A stretch of 64,000 nucleotides of DNA from Odiellus spinosus (Eukaryota; Arthropoda; Arachnida; Opiliones; Phalangiidae): positions 5,570,001-5,634,000 of the forward strand of contig OY987233.1 of NCBI GenBank assembly GCA_963920705.1, given 5' to 3'. Below are positions 12,661 to 24,185 of the stretch, piece by piece. How positions within the stretch are numbered: position 1 is the first letter of the stretch; each line of letters opens with the position of its first letter. Below the pieces are notes generated by a model. That model was not told the origin of the DNA. It searched no databases and was given only the letters and a program-made list of their open reading frames with translations. A program made the translations under genes and the position numbers.

Positions 12661-12890
12661 TGTGATTAATTTCTAGAGATTTTTTAGTACGAAGAAGCAT
12701 TTTTTATTTAATTTTGTACTTAATCATGAAAACAAGCTAGTTTAAGGCGAACTCAATTCGTAGTAATCTTTGCTCTACCCAAGAGTGCACTTTCAAAATT
12801 GAACTGTGAACTCTTGGGTTGACCGAATTCAAGAGTGAAAGTATTTGTAAATCAATTAAAAACAGGCAAATGATTTGTGCTAAGCGTTCA

Positions 12891-12896
12891 TTTATT
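12891..12896 (-). terminator. polyadenylation signal of cuticle gene 1
   Basis: Minus-strand AATAAA about 350 bases after the stop codon. The surrounding 3' UTR (12880-13245) is strongly conserved with that of cuticle gene 2, which has AATAAA at the equivalent place (19500-19505). This supports the assignment. Confidence 0.65.
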
Positions 12897-13245
12897 GGAA
12901 CATAAACATTTTGTTCATTTACATAATAATCATTAGATACATATACATAGGAAGCGTAATATATTAAGAAAATAAAAATATTTTCAAAGATAATCGCACT
13001 TTGCAGAGTGATACACTTTCAAAGGGCGTTACGGTACTTATGGTAGAGCGGAGGACAGGGTTTGTTTTTTTCAATATGAGTACAATATACACTGATTAAA
13101 AGCTTATGACTGGGACAATTTTTTGCGAGAAGCGACCGATGATTGACTGATCGGACGTTGAGTCCTGACGCGGATTCGGCTTGCGTTTTGTTAAGCTATA
13201 GAGCTATGAAATCGCATCTTGTCCGCTCGTCAAGTTGAAACGTAC

Positions 13246-14599
13246 TTAGTAACCTCGGATTCCGGAGATTCCTCCGAGTCCTCCGAGTCCACCACTTAAG
13301 GCATCGACTGGAACCAAGACGTACCTCGATTGAGGACGAGCGACTGGTCGAGCGGCGGGTTGGATGTACCTGATTGGTTGAGGACGGATGGCCTGTTGGG
13401 AAACAAGGTTAAAAAAGCTTTAAGCGTGACAGATTAATTATCTGGCAACTCTTTCGCAACATATCCAGTTTGTTAAAACTCACGGAAATTGGGGCTGGAG
13501 CGACATCGATGGGGTTAGCCCTCAATTCAACGTTGGCGGGACTTTCGGACTTGGTTCCTGGCTCGTTGGTGTCAATGGCGGCGTTGAAACCATCTGGGCC
13601 GGCGGTGTATTGGACAGTACGGGTGGTTCCTTCATTCAAATAGAACGTATAAGTACTTATCTTATATCGAAAATGACGCCTTTCTTACCATCTGGGTTGG
13701 TCAAGGTGTATGAACCAACAACAGTTCCACTTCCATCGGCGCTTTCGGTACGAGAGCTACTTCCACCATCTTCTCCTAGAGCTTCGTAGCTGAACGCGTA
13801 TGGTTTCGGCGATTCATCCTGGAAAATTAAAAACACCAGGGACATGAGAACGCAACTCGCGAATGAAACTAAGTAACTTGTACTAAGTTTCTTACGGGCA
13901 ATGGTTGACCGAGAACGGCTACCAAAGTACAAACGACGGCGAGAGTCTATAATGAAAAGATACGTCAAATATTAGTATTGGAAAATTTAAAGGCCTTATC
14001 TGCCATTATTCTTTAACGTTGTCTGCTTATTGGATTTGGAATTACATTTACATTTGCATTGTTATGGCATAAAGAAGATACATGGATTTAGGTGCTTAAG
14101 TTTCTAACATGGTCTTAGCCACCAATGAAAAGTCAGATCAAATAAGCAGAAAACATTGAAGAAACGTTTCAATACGTTTCTACGTATCGTTATATTTTAC
14201 TCGCATACATATCCTGACTGGTCATAAGCTCAAATAACTTAGAGTTTGAATCTTGATTTTCGAAGTTAAATTCCATCGACATTACATTTTATTCAAGAAG
14301 TCTACTTATAAATTCGTTTAATATACTTATCTAAAAGTACAAGTACCAGTACCGATTGAAACTAAGCCCCAATAATGCTTCTCAAACTATTCAAAAATCA
14401 AAATGTCATTAATATCTAAAACCACCTTGTTACCAAACCTTACTTCTAAATTAATTTAATATACTTTAACTGAAAGCCTTACAAGTACCAGTATTTATTG
14501 AATCTAAATCCAAAGAATGCTTCTCAAACCAGAATGGTTCATTAGAACCACCTTGCTAGTTTTATTAAGACTTAACAGAATCCAACTTACTCTGAACAT
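13246..14599 (-). CDS. RR-type cuticle protein, copy 1
   Basis: Structural chitin-binding protein of the exoskeleton. Exons on the minus strand are 14599-14591, 13946-13896, 13818-13689, 13629-13484 and 13392-13246, giving 160 residues. Exon 1 encodes only Met-Phe-Arg, and exons 1-2 together make the signal peptide (MFRTLAVVCTLVAVLGQ). The chitin-binding Rebers-Riddiford core is joined across a 59-base intron: PYAFSYEA, then GSYTLTNPDG spliced to TTRTVQYTAGPDGF. The sequence then runs through DTNEPGTK to a C-terminal tail rich in Arg, Pro and Gly (GLGGLGGISG). Similar cores are known from spider and tick cuticle. The small intron has a stop and is not a multiple of three, so it must be removed. 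A TATA box precedes it at 14698-14705. Confidence 0.88.
13988..14045. repeat. family C MITE fragment in cuticle gene 1 intron 1
   Basis: Starts TTAAAGGCCTTATCTGCC and reaches GTCTGCTTATTGG, matching the left end of the family C element. Only a remnant survives. Confidence 0.45.
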
Positions 14600-14697
14600 G
14601 ATGATATTTTTTGGGTTGAGGTGAAGAATCACAAGATCGATGTTGTTCTAGTCCGAAGTGAAAGTAATTGTTGGTTGAATATGGAAAGTGTTAACGG

Positions 14698-14705
14698 TAT
14701 TTATA
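14698..14705 (-). promoter_or_regulatory. TATA box of cuticle gene 1
   Basis: Minus-strand TATAAATA about 100 bases before the ATG, in a context (CCGTTA..ATATTC) conserved with the second cuticle gene. Confidence 0.75.
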
Positions 14706-15148
14706 CTCATTCGGTAACCCCACCTTGTCTTAGTATATTTCCGTTAAAATAAACCCCCTGAAGAATTTTAGATTGTAAAACTATGACCTTGCGTATCTAC
14801 TTCATTTCTTTAATTTGTGTCACTTTTTTTTCTTTTTAATCTGACATTCTTATATACCAACCAACTTGATTTGTAGAATTTCGGTCTCGTCCGTGACACT
14901 TTGCCAATGATGCGACTATAGATTAATCTATCAAGATCTATTTTTTTGAAAGATCGATAGGTCAACCTGGTGTAGATGTATACCTAATGTTGAAACATAT
15001 AGGATTAAAAGTAGTTAATGTGATTTAATCTAGAATTTTGAGAGTATCCGTTATCTAAATATTCGTTTCACGTACGAATTGAAGAGTAATAGTACCGCGA
15101 TTCCGTTAGTAAGGTGAGTGAATGTGGTATGGATGTCACTGATTAGGA

Positions 15149-15619
15149 TTAAAGGGAGACTTGGAGCTAAAAATTGAACCGCTTTTAAATTTATATTCGG
15201 AGTCACCAAGTCACCGTGCCAAAAAACGAATTCGAAAATTTTTCAAGCAATTTTTAGATACGTTTTTGGTGTTTAAATTGATTTCTAAAGTTTGGTAAAA
15301 TTTGAATAAAAGTAAATATAAAATCGGACCAATCATATTGTTTCAGCCTTCAACAGCGCTTGTATTGTTCTAACATTTAAAGAATATACTGGTGTTTGAT
15401 GTACAAGGTCTTAGGCATCAAACGTCGGCCTATTCTTTTAATGTTACCACATTAAAAGCGCTGTTGAAGGCTGAAATAATATGATTGGTAAGAATTTATA
15501 TTCACTTTTATTAAAATTTATCAAACTTCATGAATTAATTTAAACACCAAAAACCTGTCTAAAAATTCCGAAACTAAATTCAAAATCTGTTCCAATTTTA
15601 GCTCCAAGTTTCCCTTTAA
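15149..15619. mobile_element. TTAA foldback MITE (family J)
   Basis: Flanked by TTAA. Ends read AAAGGGAGACTTGGAGCTAA and, inverted, TTAGCTCCAAGTTTCCCTTT. The arms extend to CAGCCTTCAACAGCGCTT and its complement around 15345-15475, leaving a loop of under 100 bases. One half of a related element lies at 58186-58375. Non-coding. Confidence 0.8.
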
Positions 15620-16164
15620 ATTCTCATTCCATCGATTGCAATGTCGATTTTTTTTCTGTTCACGTGTTTAGGAACTGCAATTTAAAGACGCCTCTACTTT
15701 AAAGCCTGGAATTTATTACTTAATTAAAAATTAACGACCATGTTCTGGTTAATTTTCTTAGTAAATTTAGTTATTTCGTGGATATTTGCGTAAGTAATTA
15801 ATTAAAGGAATACGTAAACGGAAATCTGACCACAATGCCTGAAGTTCTTTTAGAACGCTTCAACCCAGAAGTGTAAATTTTTGAATGTCGCGTTTTAATT
15901 GTATGATAAAAAATTCACTTCAATTAAAACCGCGGTCGATTTCAATGGTTTTTGCGTAGGCAGCATGTTCATTTAAATCACGACATTGATATCAAGCTAT
16001 CTTACGCGAAGTGGAGCCTACTTTTGATTCAATCGAATTTGTACTTCACTAACCGAAGCCTCTTATCCTTTATTAACCTTTGAAGTTTGCGCAGAATATG
16101 TTTGCGACAATGTCTAGCTTTTATAAATAACCAATTAGTGAAATTAAAACACTAATCATGGTTT
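15620..16164. other. gene-free spacer
   Basis: AT-rich spacer between the family J foldback element and a family F palindrome. No recognisable gene or RNA. Confidence 0.4.
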
Positions 16165-16425
16165 TATCAGTGGGGAGTCCAGAAAAAATACCAAACTCCG
16201 ACCAGTGGAAGTTTGAGAAGAACGTATTTGAGAATTTGAAATTCCCGTGCTAAAATCCCATAGAATGCGCCATAGGTTGGTTTAGTTTGGATTAGGTTAG
16301 GTTAAGTTGTAATCTATAGGATTTTAACACGCAATTTACTTCAAATTTTGATACGCGTTTTTCTCAAACTTCCGATGGCTGGAGATTTTTTTAAAGTATT
16401 TTTCTGAACCCCTCCAGGTCCTAAT
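16165..16425. mobile_element. palindromic MITE family F, copy 1
   Basis: Inverted ends CTCCGACCAGTGGAAGTTTG and CAAACTTCCGATGGCTGGAG are framed by AGAAAAA- and TTTTTCT-like sequences. A related palindrome lies at 19058-19255. The centre contains GGTTAGGTTAAGTT-like sequence. Non-coding. Confidence 0.6.
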
Positions 16426-16634
16426 TAGTTCAAAACCATCATTATTTGGTTATAAATAAATTTAAAAAATTCAAATTTCTCACATAAGTTATCTTTTTAT
16501 TTCTTATCTTCAAAATATTTTAAATTTCACATTTTTTAAACTCGAACTTTAAGGTTTTTTGAAGTAATGAAAAGTACAATATAAAACTTTAAACATCGTG
16601 AATTCTACCTTATGTGAACTGTTAAGCAACATTG

Positions 16635-16910
16635 TTAATTACAATCTTGTGTTGTCGGACACGCACCACAACTAAGAAGACGGAATCCAAAATATAGCGT
16701 AGATTCTTCTTGGATGTTAAAGTCAGATAGGATACATTCGTTTGGAATCAGAGGCCTTCCAGCGAATGATAAGTGCATTAAACGCGTTTTATCCGTTGAC
16801 ATTCCTATTTTGTCTAGGATCTTTGCCTTCACATTTTCGATAGTGTCGCTAGGATCCACTTCCAAAGTAAAGGTTTTGGTGATACACGAAATATGCACGA
16901 AAATCTGCAT
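16635..16910 (-). pseudogene. degenerate ubiquitin-like reading frame
   Basis: Intact 91-codon frame clearly derived from ubiquitin: it starts MQIFV and keeps [20 protein letters not shown] and the NIQ-EST segment. The features needed for conjugation are gone. There is no C-terminal RLRGG; instead it ends [16 protein letters not shown]. The Lys48 position is Arg (FAGRPL) and the Lys63 position is Glu (NIQEEST). Two short insertions disturb the beta-grasp loops (after residue 8 and near TRLMHL). It is a single exon, so it may be a decaying retrocopy of one ubiquitin unit or a lineage-specific ubiquitin-like protein. No polyubiquitin repeat follows. It lies between the two cuticle genes. Confidence 0.7.
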
Positions 16911-17031
16911 ATTGTTTCTTGAAACGAAAGAAATTTAGTTAAAACTCGCTAGAGATTTCGGAAAATACAAAAAATTCAACAAAATGGAGTGGCCGAGGCT
17001 TAACAAATTTAGTTGTCTTACTATAAGAAAC

Positions 17032-17312
17032 CAAGGAGGATTAGACAAGGAGAGGAAATGTGGGGCTGCGTTGAGTTAGAGAGAGAAGAGCCAACCTCCC
17101 ACTCGGGTGGAAAGGGGGGATAGGAAATTCTCAAGGTAAACTGTTGTCACGTGGTCGCTAGCTAGCGCGTCTCATAAAGGATTCGTTTTACCCACGCGAC
17201 AACATTTTACCACGAAACGTCTCTACCCCCGTTCTCCCAGAGTGGGAGTTTAGGCCGACGCAGTAGGAACCGCGCCGTCCCCACATTTCTTCTCCTTGTC
17301 TAATCCTCCTTG
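17032..17312. mobile_element. MITE family I, copy 1
   Basis: Terminal inverted repeats start CAAGGAGGATTAGACAAGG and end in its near complement CTTGTCTAATCCTCCTTG. It is flanked by the 7-base direct repeat AAGAAAC on both sides. The interior is GC-rich and contains GCTAGCTAGCG. Non-coding. A second copy lies in opposite orientation at 18002-18294. Confidence 0.88.
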
Positions 17313-18001
17313 AAGAAACGTAGTTTTCTTGTGTATCGCGAGATTTGGCTTAGAACTGAATTAAATGAAATTTTAGCACGAGATGAAAATGGCGCGAAAA
17401 TTTTCCCACTCTTTAAATTTAAATTTCAAGATATAGGTATATACCCTAACTGGCTAGATGCCGTATTGAATCGAGGGAAAACGCGGGAGTTACAGATAGC
17501 AGACGACGGCTATGGGGAAAAATCTGAAAAGCAAAAAGTAAAGTTGTTTTTTACAAGATTCGTCAATTTTCCAAAGGTAAAATTCCATTTATATCATTTA
17601 AATATGATAAAACATATTTAGCTCGCTATTTTACTCTTTCTTAGATTCCTTACAATACCAAATTCCGTCATAGAGTTGGCCAAGGCTTAAATCAGTTTTA
17701 TTTATTTTTTTTTAAACAATATGAAAGTTATATTACCCTTTGAAAAATATACAATTGAAAAGAATAAAAGCTTTTTGAACACGATTCGAGCCCATTTCAT
17801 TACCTCCTTCACAACGAAAAGTTTTCACGGAATTCTATGAATGATCTGGTTTTGAATCATGATGAGCTAGGAACAGAGTATCTCTCTGTCACAGTGAAAC
17901 ACACCTTTACTAAGAAATTTGGCATTGGAACAATGGGAAGTGTCATACTTATGGATATTATAAAAACTTTTATCGTCACTCTGATAGGTAAAAATCAAAA
18001 C
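17313..18001 (+). other. segment with two unassigned open frames between inverted MITEs
   Basis: Frame one (17310-17621) gives a hydrophilic peptide containing FKFQDIGIYPNWLDAVLNRG and could end at an AAG/GTAAAA donor near 17576. Frame two (17837-18064) contains MNDLVLNHDELGTEYLSV followed by a hydrophobic stretch, with a possible donor ATAG/GTAAAA near 17988. I recognise neither. The peptide composition looks more protein-like than most spurious frames here, and the right MITE starts just after the second candidate donor. These may be exons of an unknown plus-strand gene or fragments of a dead transposon. Confidence 0.25.
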
Positions 18002-18294
18002 CAAGAAGGATCAGATAAGGAGAGGAAAAGTGGGAACGGCGCAGCTCCTACTGCGTCGGCCTAAACTCCCACTCTGGGAGAACGGGGGACAGACGGGGGT
18101 AGAGATGCTTCGTGGTAAATTGTTGTCACGTGGGTAAAACGAATCCTTTATGAGACGCGCTAGCTAGCGACCACGTGACAACAGTTTACCTCGAGAATTT
18201 CCTATCCCCCCCTTTCCACCCGAGTGGGAGGTTGGCTCTTCTCTCTCTAACTCAACGCAGCTCCACTTTTCCTCTCCTTATCTGATCCTTCTTG
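18002..18294. mobile_element. MITE family I, copy 2 (inverted)
   Basis: Same element as 17032-17312 in reverse orientation, starting CAAGAAGGATCAGATAAGG. It is flanked by the 7-base direct repeat TCAAAAC. The different flanking repeat shows independent insertion rather than inversion of a duplicated block. Confidence 0.88.
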
Positions 18295-18834
18295 TCAAAA
18301 CCAAGCTTCAGAAGAGGGGATGAATAGTAATACAGGCTTAACTATCTTGTTTTTATACATAATTCAAGTAAACCTTGATATGTCTGTTGATACTGGTCTT
18401 ATAAATATTGTTCTTTTTCCGCTTTGACCTTAGAAGGTTAATAAATAAATTAACTCGCAGCAAAACTATTTGGTCCAAACCTATTGAAATGGGGCCAAAT
18501 TTTCCGTTAGAGTGATGCTGTCACATGAACTCTAAGTATATATATATATATAAGTACTTAATCCAGAAAGTCCTACCTTTCGTATGATAATTATCGTTAA
18601 TTACTTTCCAGAAATAAACTACGTCATATATTTCAAAAATAAAAAAGTGTCTATAAGTTTCTTAAGAACTCCTCAACCCAGATGTATAAAACTTTGATTA
18701 TGGTGTGGTTTTAATAGTGTAAAAAACTAAAATTGCAATCTATAGGAATTCAAAAAAAAAAAAAAAAAAAATTGGAACAGCTTCGATTTACCCAGAGCTC
18801 CTCCAAAAAACGATGATTTTAGACTAATATGCCT

Positions 18835-19050
18835 TATTATAAAATAACCTTGTAAACGGATAAAAGAGCCGTTAAAAAGCACCCGTTTGTATTGAAGATG
18901 TTCCCTTTACCAAGGCTGGTTCAAAGTATAGTATTTTCTATACTTTTGCCATCTTTGAAACTAACAAAAAGAACCGTTAAATAGAACCCGTTGCTACGGA
19001 AGATTTTGCCTTTTTTCAAGGTTGGGACGAGATCAGAATTTATGTTATCG
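18835..19050 (+). repeat. dispersed repeat family E, copy 1
   Basis: Shares sequence with the minus strand of 46215-46440: both contain AAAAGAGCCGTTAAAAAG-like, TATACTTT and CAAGGTTGG motifs in the same order. An internal inverted arrangement is visible. Function unknown; likely a decayed non-autonomous element. Confidence 0.55.
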
Positions 19051-19057
19051 TCTATTG

Positions 19058-19255
19058 GAACCTGGTGAGTTGAGAAAAAATACAAAAAGAATCTCCGACC
19101 AGTTTGAGAAAAACGTATCTAAATTTGAAACTTTCCATGTTAAAATCGCATAAATTACAATGTAACCTAACCTATGCCACATTCTATGGAATTTTAGCAT
19201 TTTTCTCAAACTTCTGCTGATTGAAGATATTTTTCTTTTGAACTTCCCAGGTCCT
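19058..19255. mobile_element. palindromic MITE family F, copy 2
   Basis: Contains CTCCGACCAGTTTGAGAAAA and, inverted, TTTTTCTCAAACTTCTGCTG, with AGAAAAAATA near the left edge and CCCAGGTCCTAG at the right edge as in copy 1. Confidence 0.55.
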
Positions 19256-19499
19256 AGTTAGATTATTTTTTGTTGGGGAGAGAGAGAGAACCAATGAAAT
19301 TCGCTATATCAGTCTCAGAATAACAACCCCAAAAATAGTTCCGAAAGAGAGCTTTATAAAAATTTTAAGGAAGCGTAAAAATGGTGGAACCATCTAAGGG
19401 GATTGGTTATATACTTCCGCTACCATGGACTTATATTAATTCTCATTAATTACTGTAGGATAAATTAAAACCAATCAAATCAGTTGTGCTAAGCGTCCA

Positions 19500-19505
19500 T
19501 TTATT
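19500..19505 (-). terminator. polyadenylation signal of cuticle gene 2
   Basis: Minus-strand AATAAA about 300 bases after the stop codon, in a 3' UTR block conserved with cuticle gene 1. Confidence 0.6.
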
Positions 19506-19804
19506 GGAACAAAAACAATTTTTGTACATTTACATAATCATCATTAGATACATATACATAGGAAGCGTAATACTAAGAAGATAATAATTCTATTTTTTAA
19601 AGAAAATCGCGCTTTGCAGAGTGATACACTTTGAAAGCGCGTAACGGTACAGAGCGAAGGACAATTTGGTTTTCAAAAGCGAATGACTGGAACAAATGCG
19701 AAAAGCGAGCGATGATTGGCTGATCGGACGTTGATTCGTTGAATCCTCTGACGCGGACTCGACTATTTATCGCTTTTTTGTCCGCTTGTCAAGTTGAAAT
19801 CCAT

Positions 19805-20613
19805 TTAGATAGCGCGGACTCCGGAAATTCCTCCGAGTCCTCCGAGTCCACCACTTAAGGCATCGACTGGAACCAAAACGTACCTCGATTGAGGACGAGC
19901 GACTGGTCGAGCAGCGGGTTGGATGTACCTGACTGGTTGAGGACGGATGGCGGCCTTTTGAGAAACAATTATAAAAATGTTTGGAGCGTCACATATTATC
20001 TGGCAACTCTTTCGCAACCAATCCAGTTTATTTTAATACTCACGGAAATTGGGGCTGGAGCGACATCGATGGGGTTAGCCCTCATTTCAACGTTGGCGGG
20101 ACTTTCGGCCTTGGTTCCTGGTTCGTTGGTGTCAATGGCGGCGTTGAAACCATCTGGGCCGGCGGTGTATTGGACAGTACGGGTGGTTCCTTCATTTAAA
20201 TATAACGTATAATTAGGTTGAATCTTATATCGAATATCAATGACGCTATTCTTACCATCTGGGTTGGTCAAGGTGTATGAACCAACAACAGTTCCACTTC
20301 CATCGGCACTTTCGGTACGAGAGCTGCTTCCGCCATCTTCTGTTAGAGCTTCGTAGTTGAACGCGTATGGTTTCGGCGATTCATCCGCCTAGAATAAAAA
20401 AGCGTGGAGAATTAGATTTGAAGCTTCGTAGGCATTCATCAATAAGAATCCAACTCGCAAATTACGCTAAGTAACTTGACTTACGGGCAATGGTTGACCG
20501 AAAACAGCTACCAAAGAACAAACGACGGCGAGCGTCTGTAATCCAAGAAAATACAGTCAAGTTGATGTACTTAATGAATTTAATTCGCAAATATAAGTAC
20601 TTACTCTGAACAT
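19805..20613 (-). CDS. RR-type cuticle protein, copy 2
   Basis: Tandem paralogue of 13246-14599. Exons on the minus strand are 20613-20605, 20535-20485, 20388-20256, 20189-20044 and 19954-19805, giving 162 residues. The signal peptide (MFRTLAVVCSLVAVFGQ) is split by the same tiny first exon. The RR core is formed by joining NPDG to TTRTVQYTAGPDGF across a 66-base intron. The tail matches copy 1 (RPQPVRYIQPAARPVARPQ, then GLGGLGG). Here the small intron is 22 codons long, has no stop and stays in frame, so an unspliced message would still encode a longer protein with an insertion inside the chitin-binding core. The TATA box is at 20697-20704. Likely expressed in cuticle-forming epidermis, as is usual for the family. 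Confidence 0.88.
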
Positions 20614-20696
20614 GATGATATTATGAGGTTTGAGAGAAGATCAGTTCTAGTCCGAAGTGAAATGAATTGTTGATTGAATATGGAAAATGGTAACGG

Positions 20697-20704
20697 TATT
20701 TATA
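20697..20704 (-). promoter_or_regulatory. TATA box of cuticle gene 2
   Basis: Minus-strand TATAAATA, 84 bases before the ATG. The block from here to the ATG is near-identical to the promoter of cuticle gene 1, including ACTTCGGACTAGAAC near the expected start site. Confidence 0.75.
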
Positions 20705-22892
20705 CCCGTTCGGAAACCCCACCTCGTCGGAATACTTTTACGTTAAATTAAATCTACTGAAGAATTTTAAATTGTAAAACTATGACCTTGCAAAGCTCGT
20801 AAAAGAATCCTTTTCGTTAATTCGTGTCATTTTTTCAATCAGTTTTTTGGGGATTCTCATACCAAACATCTTGATTTCTAGAAATTCGGTCTCGTCCGTG
20901 ACATATTGACGATTGATACCGCTAAAGATATATCCATTCGTACAATATCGATTTGCAATATAGGCAAACCTTACGCGGATTGATGTCTTACGTTAAACTT
21001 TATATGATTAAAAATATTCAATTTTTATTTTAAGTACGCGTTATCTCACATACCATCCACGTTTGGAGGCGAATACTTTGTAAAGTACGGGTGTGGTTGG
21101 CAGTCACTAATTACTATCATAAGGACTGTATTGCAGATTGGATACACTGGGTATGTGTCCTATCTTAATAGATAAGGGTCCTCTAACGGCAAACAGTGCA
21201 GTCCTTAGTGTACCCATCAAGAGCAATAAATATTGTTAGTTTTTCTTCTGCTCGAGTTTGATTCCCAAGTTAGCCTGAATTGAGAAACTTGACAAAAGTG
21301 CTTTAATTTGCAGCCATTTCGAACGTTAATATGTTCTCTAATGAAATAAAGATATAGAAGCCATCAAGAACTCATTTATGCGCCTAAGAACAGGGAACAG
21401 AATATTCTAAAACCAAGCTAGCATATTTGAATAGGTGAAATATTTTATAGCTATTATCGTTATAGTACAAGGCCTAGCTTTAGGTAATCAGCATAGAAAA
21501 ATGAAATGCTATCTAATGTTTTATAGAGATTTGAGAACGCTAATAGCAGACGAATTTTGGCGAGGATGTTAACAGAGGTTAATGATGTATTCTCATGTTC
21601 TTAGGTACTTCAATGCCTTCTTGAAGCGACAAGCACAGCGAGTATAATTTATCAATAATAATAATAATATTTATTTCACAAACAAAGTTGTAGGCAATCA
21701 CATAGGCATAGCCTATTCTGGGTGGTTGCCGGGTCAAATTATAGTTAATTATGTAACAAAAATAAAATTAGCTATGAATTTAAATGACCAGACAGAAACA
21801 AACTGAAATTTCAAAATGAACCATGATGATTCGTTTTATATTGGATTAACCCGAAGCTTTTGTTTCAATATTTCTGAAGTTGGACATACTGCTACGATAA
21901 TTGCTTAGACTTTTCTGCTACTAATGTTCTTTTCCTAGTAAAACGTTGCTTTCAAGTTCATTCTAATTTATTTGTGTATCATGATGATAATGTGATTGGT
22001 ATTTCATTAACTTGGGTTTCAATCTCCATTCGTATTTGTTTCGTGAAAATAATTAAGTGAAGCTCCCGTTTATATCTTTCATTACATAGACATCTTGAGA
22101 ATGTTCTTTTTTTAATAAATATTCGTAAAAACTTCGATCGCTCTTCTCTGCCGATACAGATCTTTAAAAAAGGGTCCCTTTTTCCGCTGTTTTTCTACTC
22201 TGGGTAATTTTATTTTATCAAATCTAACCACAAATTTATTTGTTAACGTTTGGATGTTGTACCGTTAGGTTTATTACTTAGTCTAACATCGCGATCCTTA
22301 AGGCGGAGTCTAAGAATAAATGTCCATTCACACATTTAATCAAGCAGTTATATGGAGGACAATCTGTTATATTACGGAAATAACTTCTTGAAAAGGTTCT
22401 TCCATGCTTATTGATCAATTTCGTCTGCTTATTTTTTCGATTGACTTCTTTTAGCAATTTGTTCGAGTTTAATCAAAGAAGTTTTTAATTTTATACAGCA
22501 ATTTGTTCACTTTTAACCAAAAAACATTTATAAATTACTAAATTATGGTAATTTCCCTTATTAACTTAGTAATTCACCTCGTAAATTACCGATTTAGAAC
22601 TAAAGTGGCAAGAACAAGAAAACATATTACGTTAACCAACCAATAGAGTAGTCAACTCTTCAATCGCTCACCTCTTGTAGTGTAGATTATGATAGATATT
22701 AGAATGATTCTCATTCGATGATTGATTTCAAATGGGCCAATCTAAATTTTGCTTCTTTGTTGTTAGTTCTGGAACATATGCACACATTTTATTGTAAAAT
22801 TGGATTCATTTGGTTATTCATCGCGTGAATGAGCCTTGATGACGTGTTAATAGAGTACACCTACCTGAAACGGTAAATCTGTCTGGCTTCTA
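20705..22892. other. gene-free spacer
   Basis: About 2.2 kb with no recognisable gene. A short (ATA)n run lies near 21655. The rest is AT-rich unique sequence. Confidence 0.5.
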
Positions 22893-23280
22893 TTAAAGGG
22901 AGAATGTAACCTAACAAGTTAATTTTTTTATCGATTCATTATCTTTTAAATAGGCCTAATCCAACAGTACACAAAATTAGAAACAAATATTAAACTAGAA
23001 ATAGATTTAAAACTTACCATCAAAGTAGGCTTAGCTGGATTCGTGGAGATTCTGCACTCCCCATATAAGGACTAGCGACCAATGACATTGATCGATGGTC
23101 GTTATATGGGGAATGCAGGTGATCTCCATGAATCCATCTAAGCCTATTTTGATGGTAGGGTTTAAATTTATTTCTAGTTTAATATTTGTTTGTATTTTGG
23201 TTTTTCTGGTGGATTAGGTTTATTTAAACGATATGGAATCGATAAAAAAGACTTGTTTTTAGGTTGCATTCTCCCTTTAA
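22893..23280. mobile_element. TTAA MITE family B, full copy 2
   Basis: Flanked by TTAA on both sides, with ends AGGGAGAATGTAACC and its complement GGTTGCATTCTCCCT. The nested inner palindrome around GACTAGCGACCAATGACATT is present but shorter than in copy 1. Confidence 0.87.
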
Positions 23281-23974
23281 CCAACCCGGACGAACTAAGC
23301 TACTAAATATTTCAATTACTGTTTCTCAGTTAGTTATTCTCTGTATCAACTATTAAATTAGTGGCATAACGGTATCAGTTTTTTATGCTTAGCGAGACTA
23401 TGAATCGTATATCACCTGAAGCATCTCGGCCCTGAGGTGAAAACCCACACCCCGGCTGTCTTTTTTTTTTTTTTTTTTATTTTATTTCTTATTTTTTGGC
23501 ATTCCATTTGGCGACGAGACATTTCGCAATGAATACAGTAACATCTTCTCGGGCCTCAAACCACTTTTTATAATGAAGATAAGCGCCAATAAATATCGCT
23601 CTTCTTTAAGCCCTTGGGTTTTATTTCTTGAAAAAGGTAAAGTCTCGCGACAAATTTCAATTTGGAGTAAAAACGGATTTGTAAATTCTTATCAGGAACC
23701 TATTGAAAAACCTAAGAACATATAAGAGTAAGGTATCTAGGGAATCGTGGCATCCTCTCAAAATCCATGTCTTTAATAATCAGCTTTGTGGTCATTCATA
23801 AATATTTCATAAAATGCTTTCATTTAAGGGATAAGATAAAGATAAGACTCAAAGCGGAAAATGCATTTTGACATTTCTGCCATTACGTGTAACAAATGGC
23901 ATCTAAATATTCGCGCAAGTTACGTTTTGAAACAAGACGTTAGCAGACAATTTTTCGTTTGTTTTATACTCTCT
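23281..23974. other. gene-free spacer
   Basis: Contains a long T run near 23461-23478. No coding or RNA feature seen. Confidence 0.4.
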
Positions 23975-24185
23975 TTAAAGGCCCTATATTTGCTCAGATA
24001 TTTGCCCCTTTAAAATGCTCTTCCCTTATGCACACAGCCTATATTTGACTATACAAGTTGTTATGCTCAACGTCGAATGAATGAATGAATGGTTTATTTA
24101 CTTTTCCCTGAGGAATCCCTACTCTGCTAAGCTTGAAAGAGGGCGACTTTAAAGGGGATTTAAAAATCGAAGATAGTCCCTTTAA
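23975..24185. mobile_element. TTAA MITE family C with an ATGA microsatellite
   Basis: Begins TTAAAGGCCCTATATTTGC and ends GAAGATAGTCCCTTTAA. An expanded (ATGA)n run near 24077 interrupts the middle. The inner motif CTCTTCCCTTATGCACAC matches the copy in the esterase intron. Confidence 0.65.

Noticed and set aside
19889..20212. Plus-strand frame over the cuticle gene
   Set aside because: Antisense of cuticle exons; the minus-strand model has a signal peptide, RR core and consistent splice sites.
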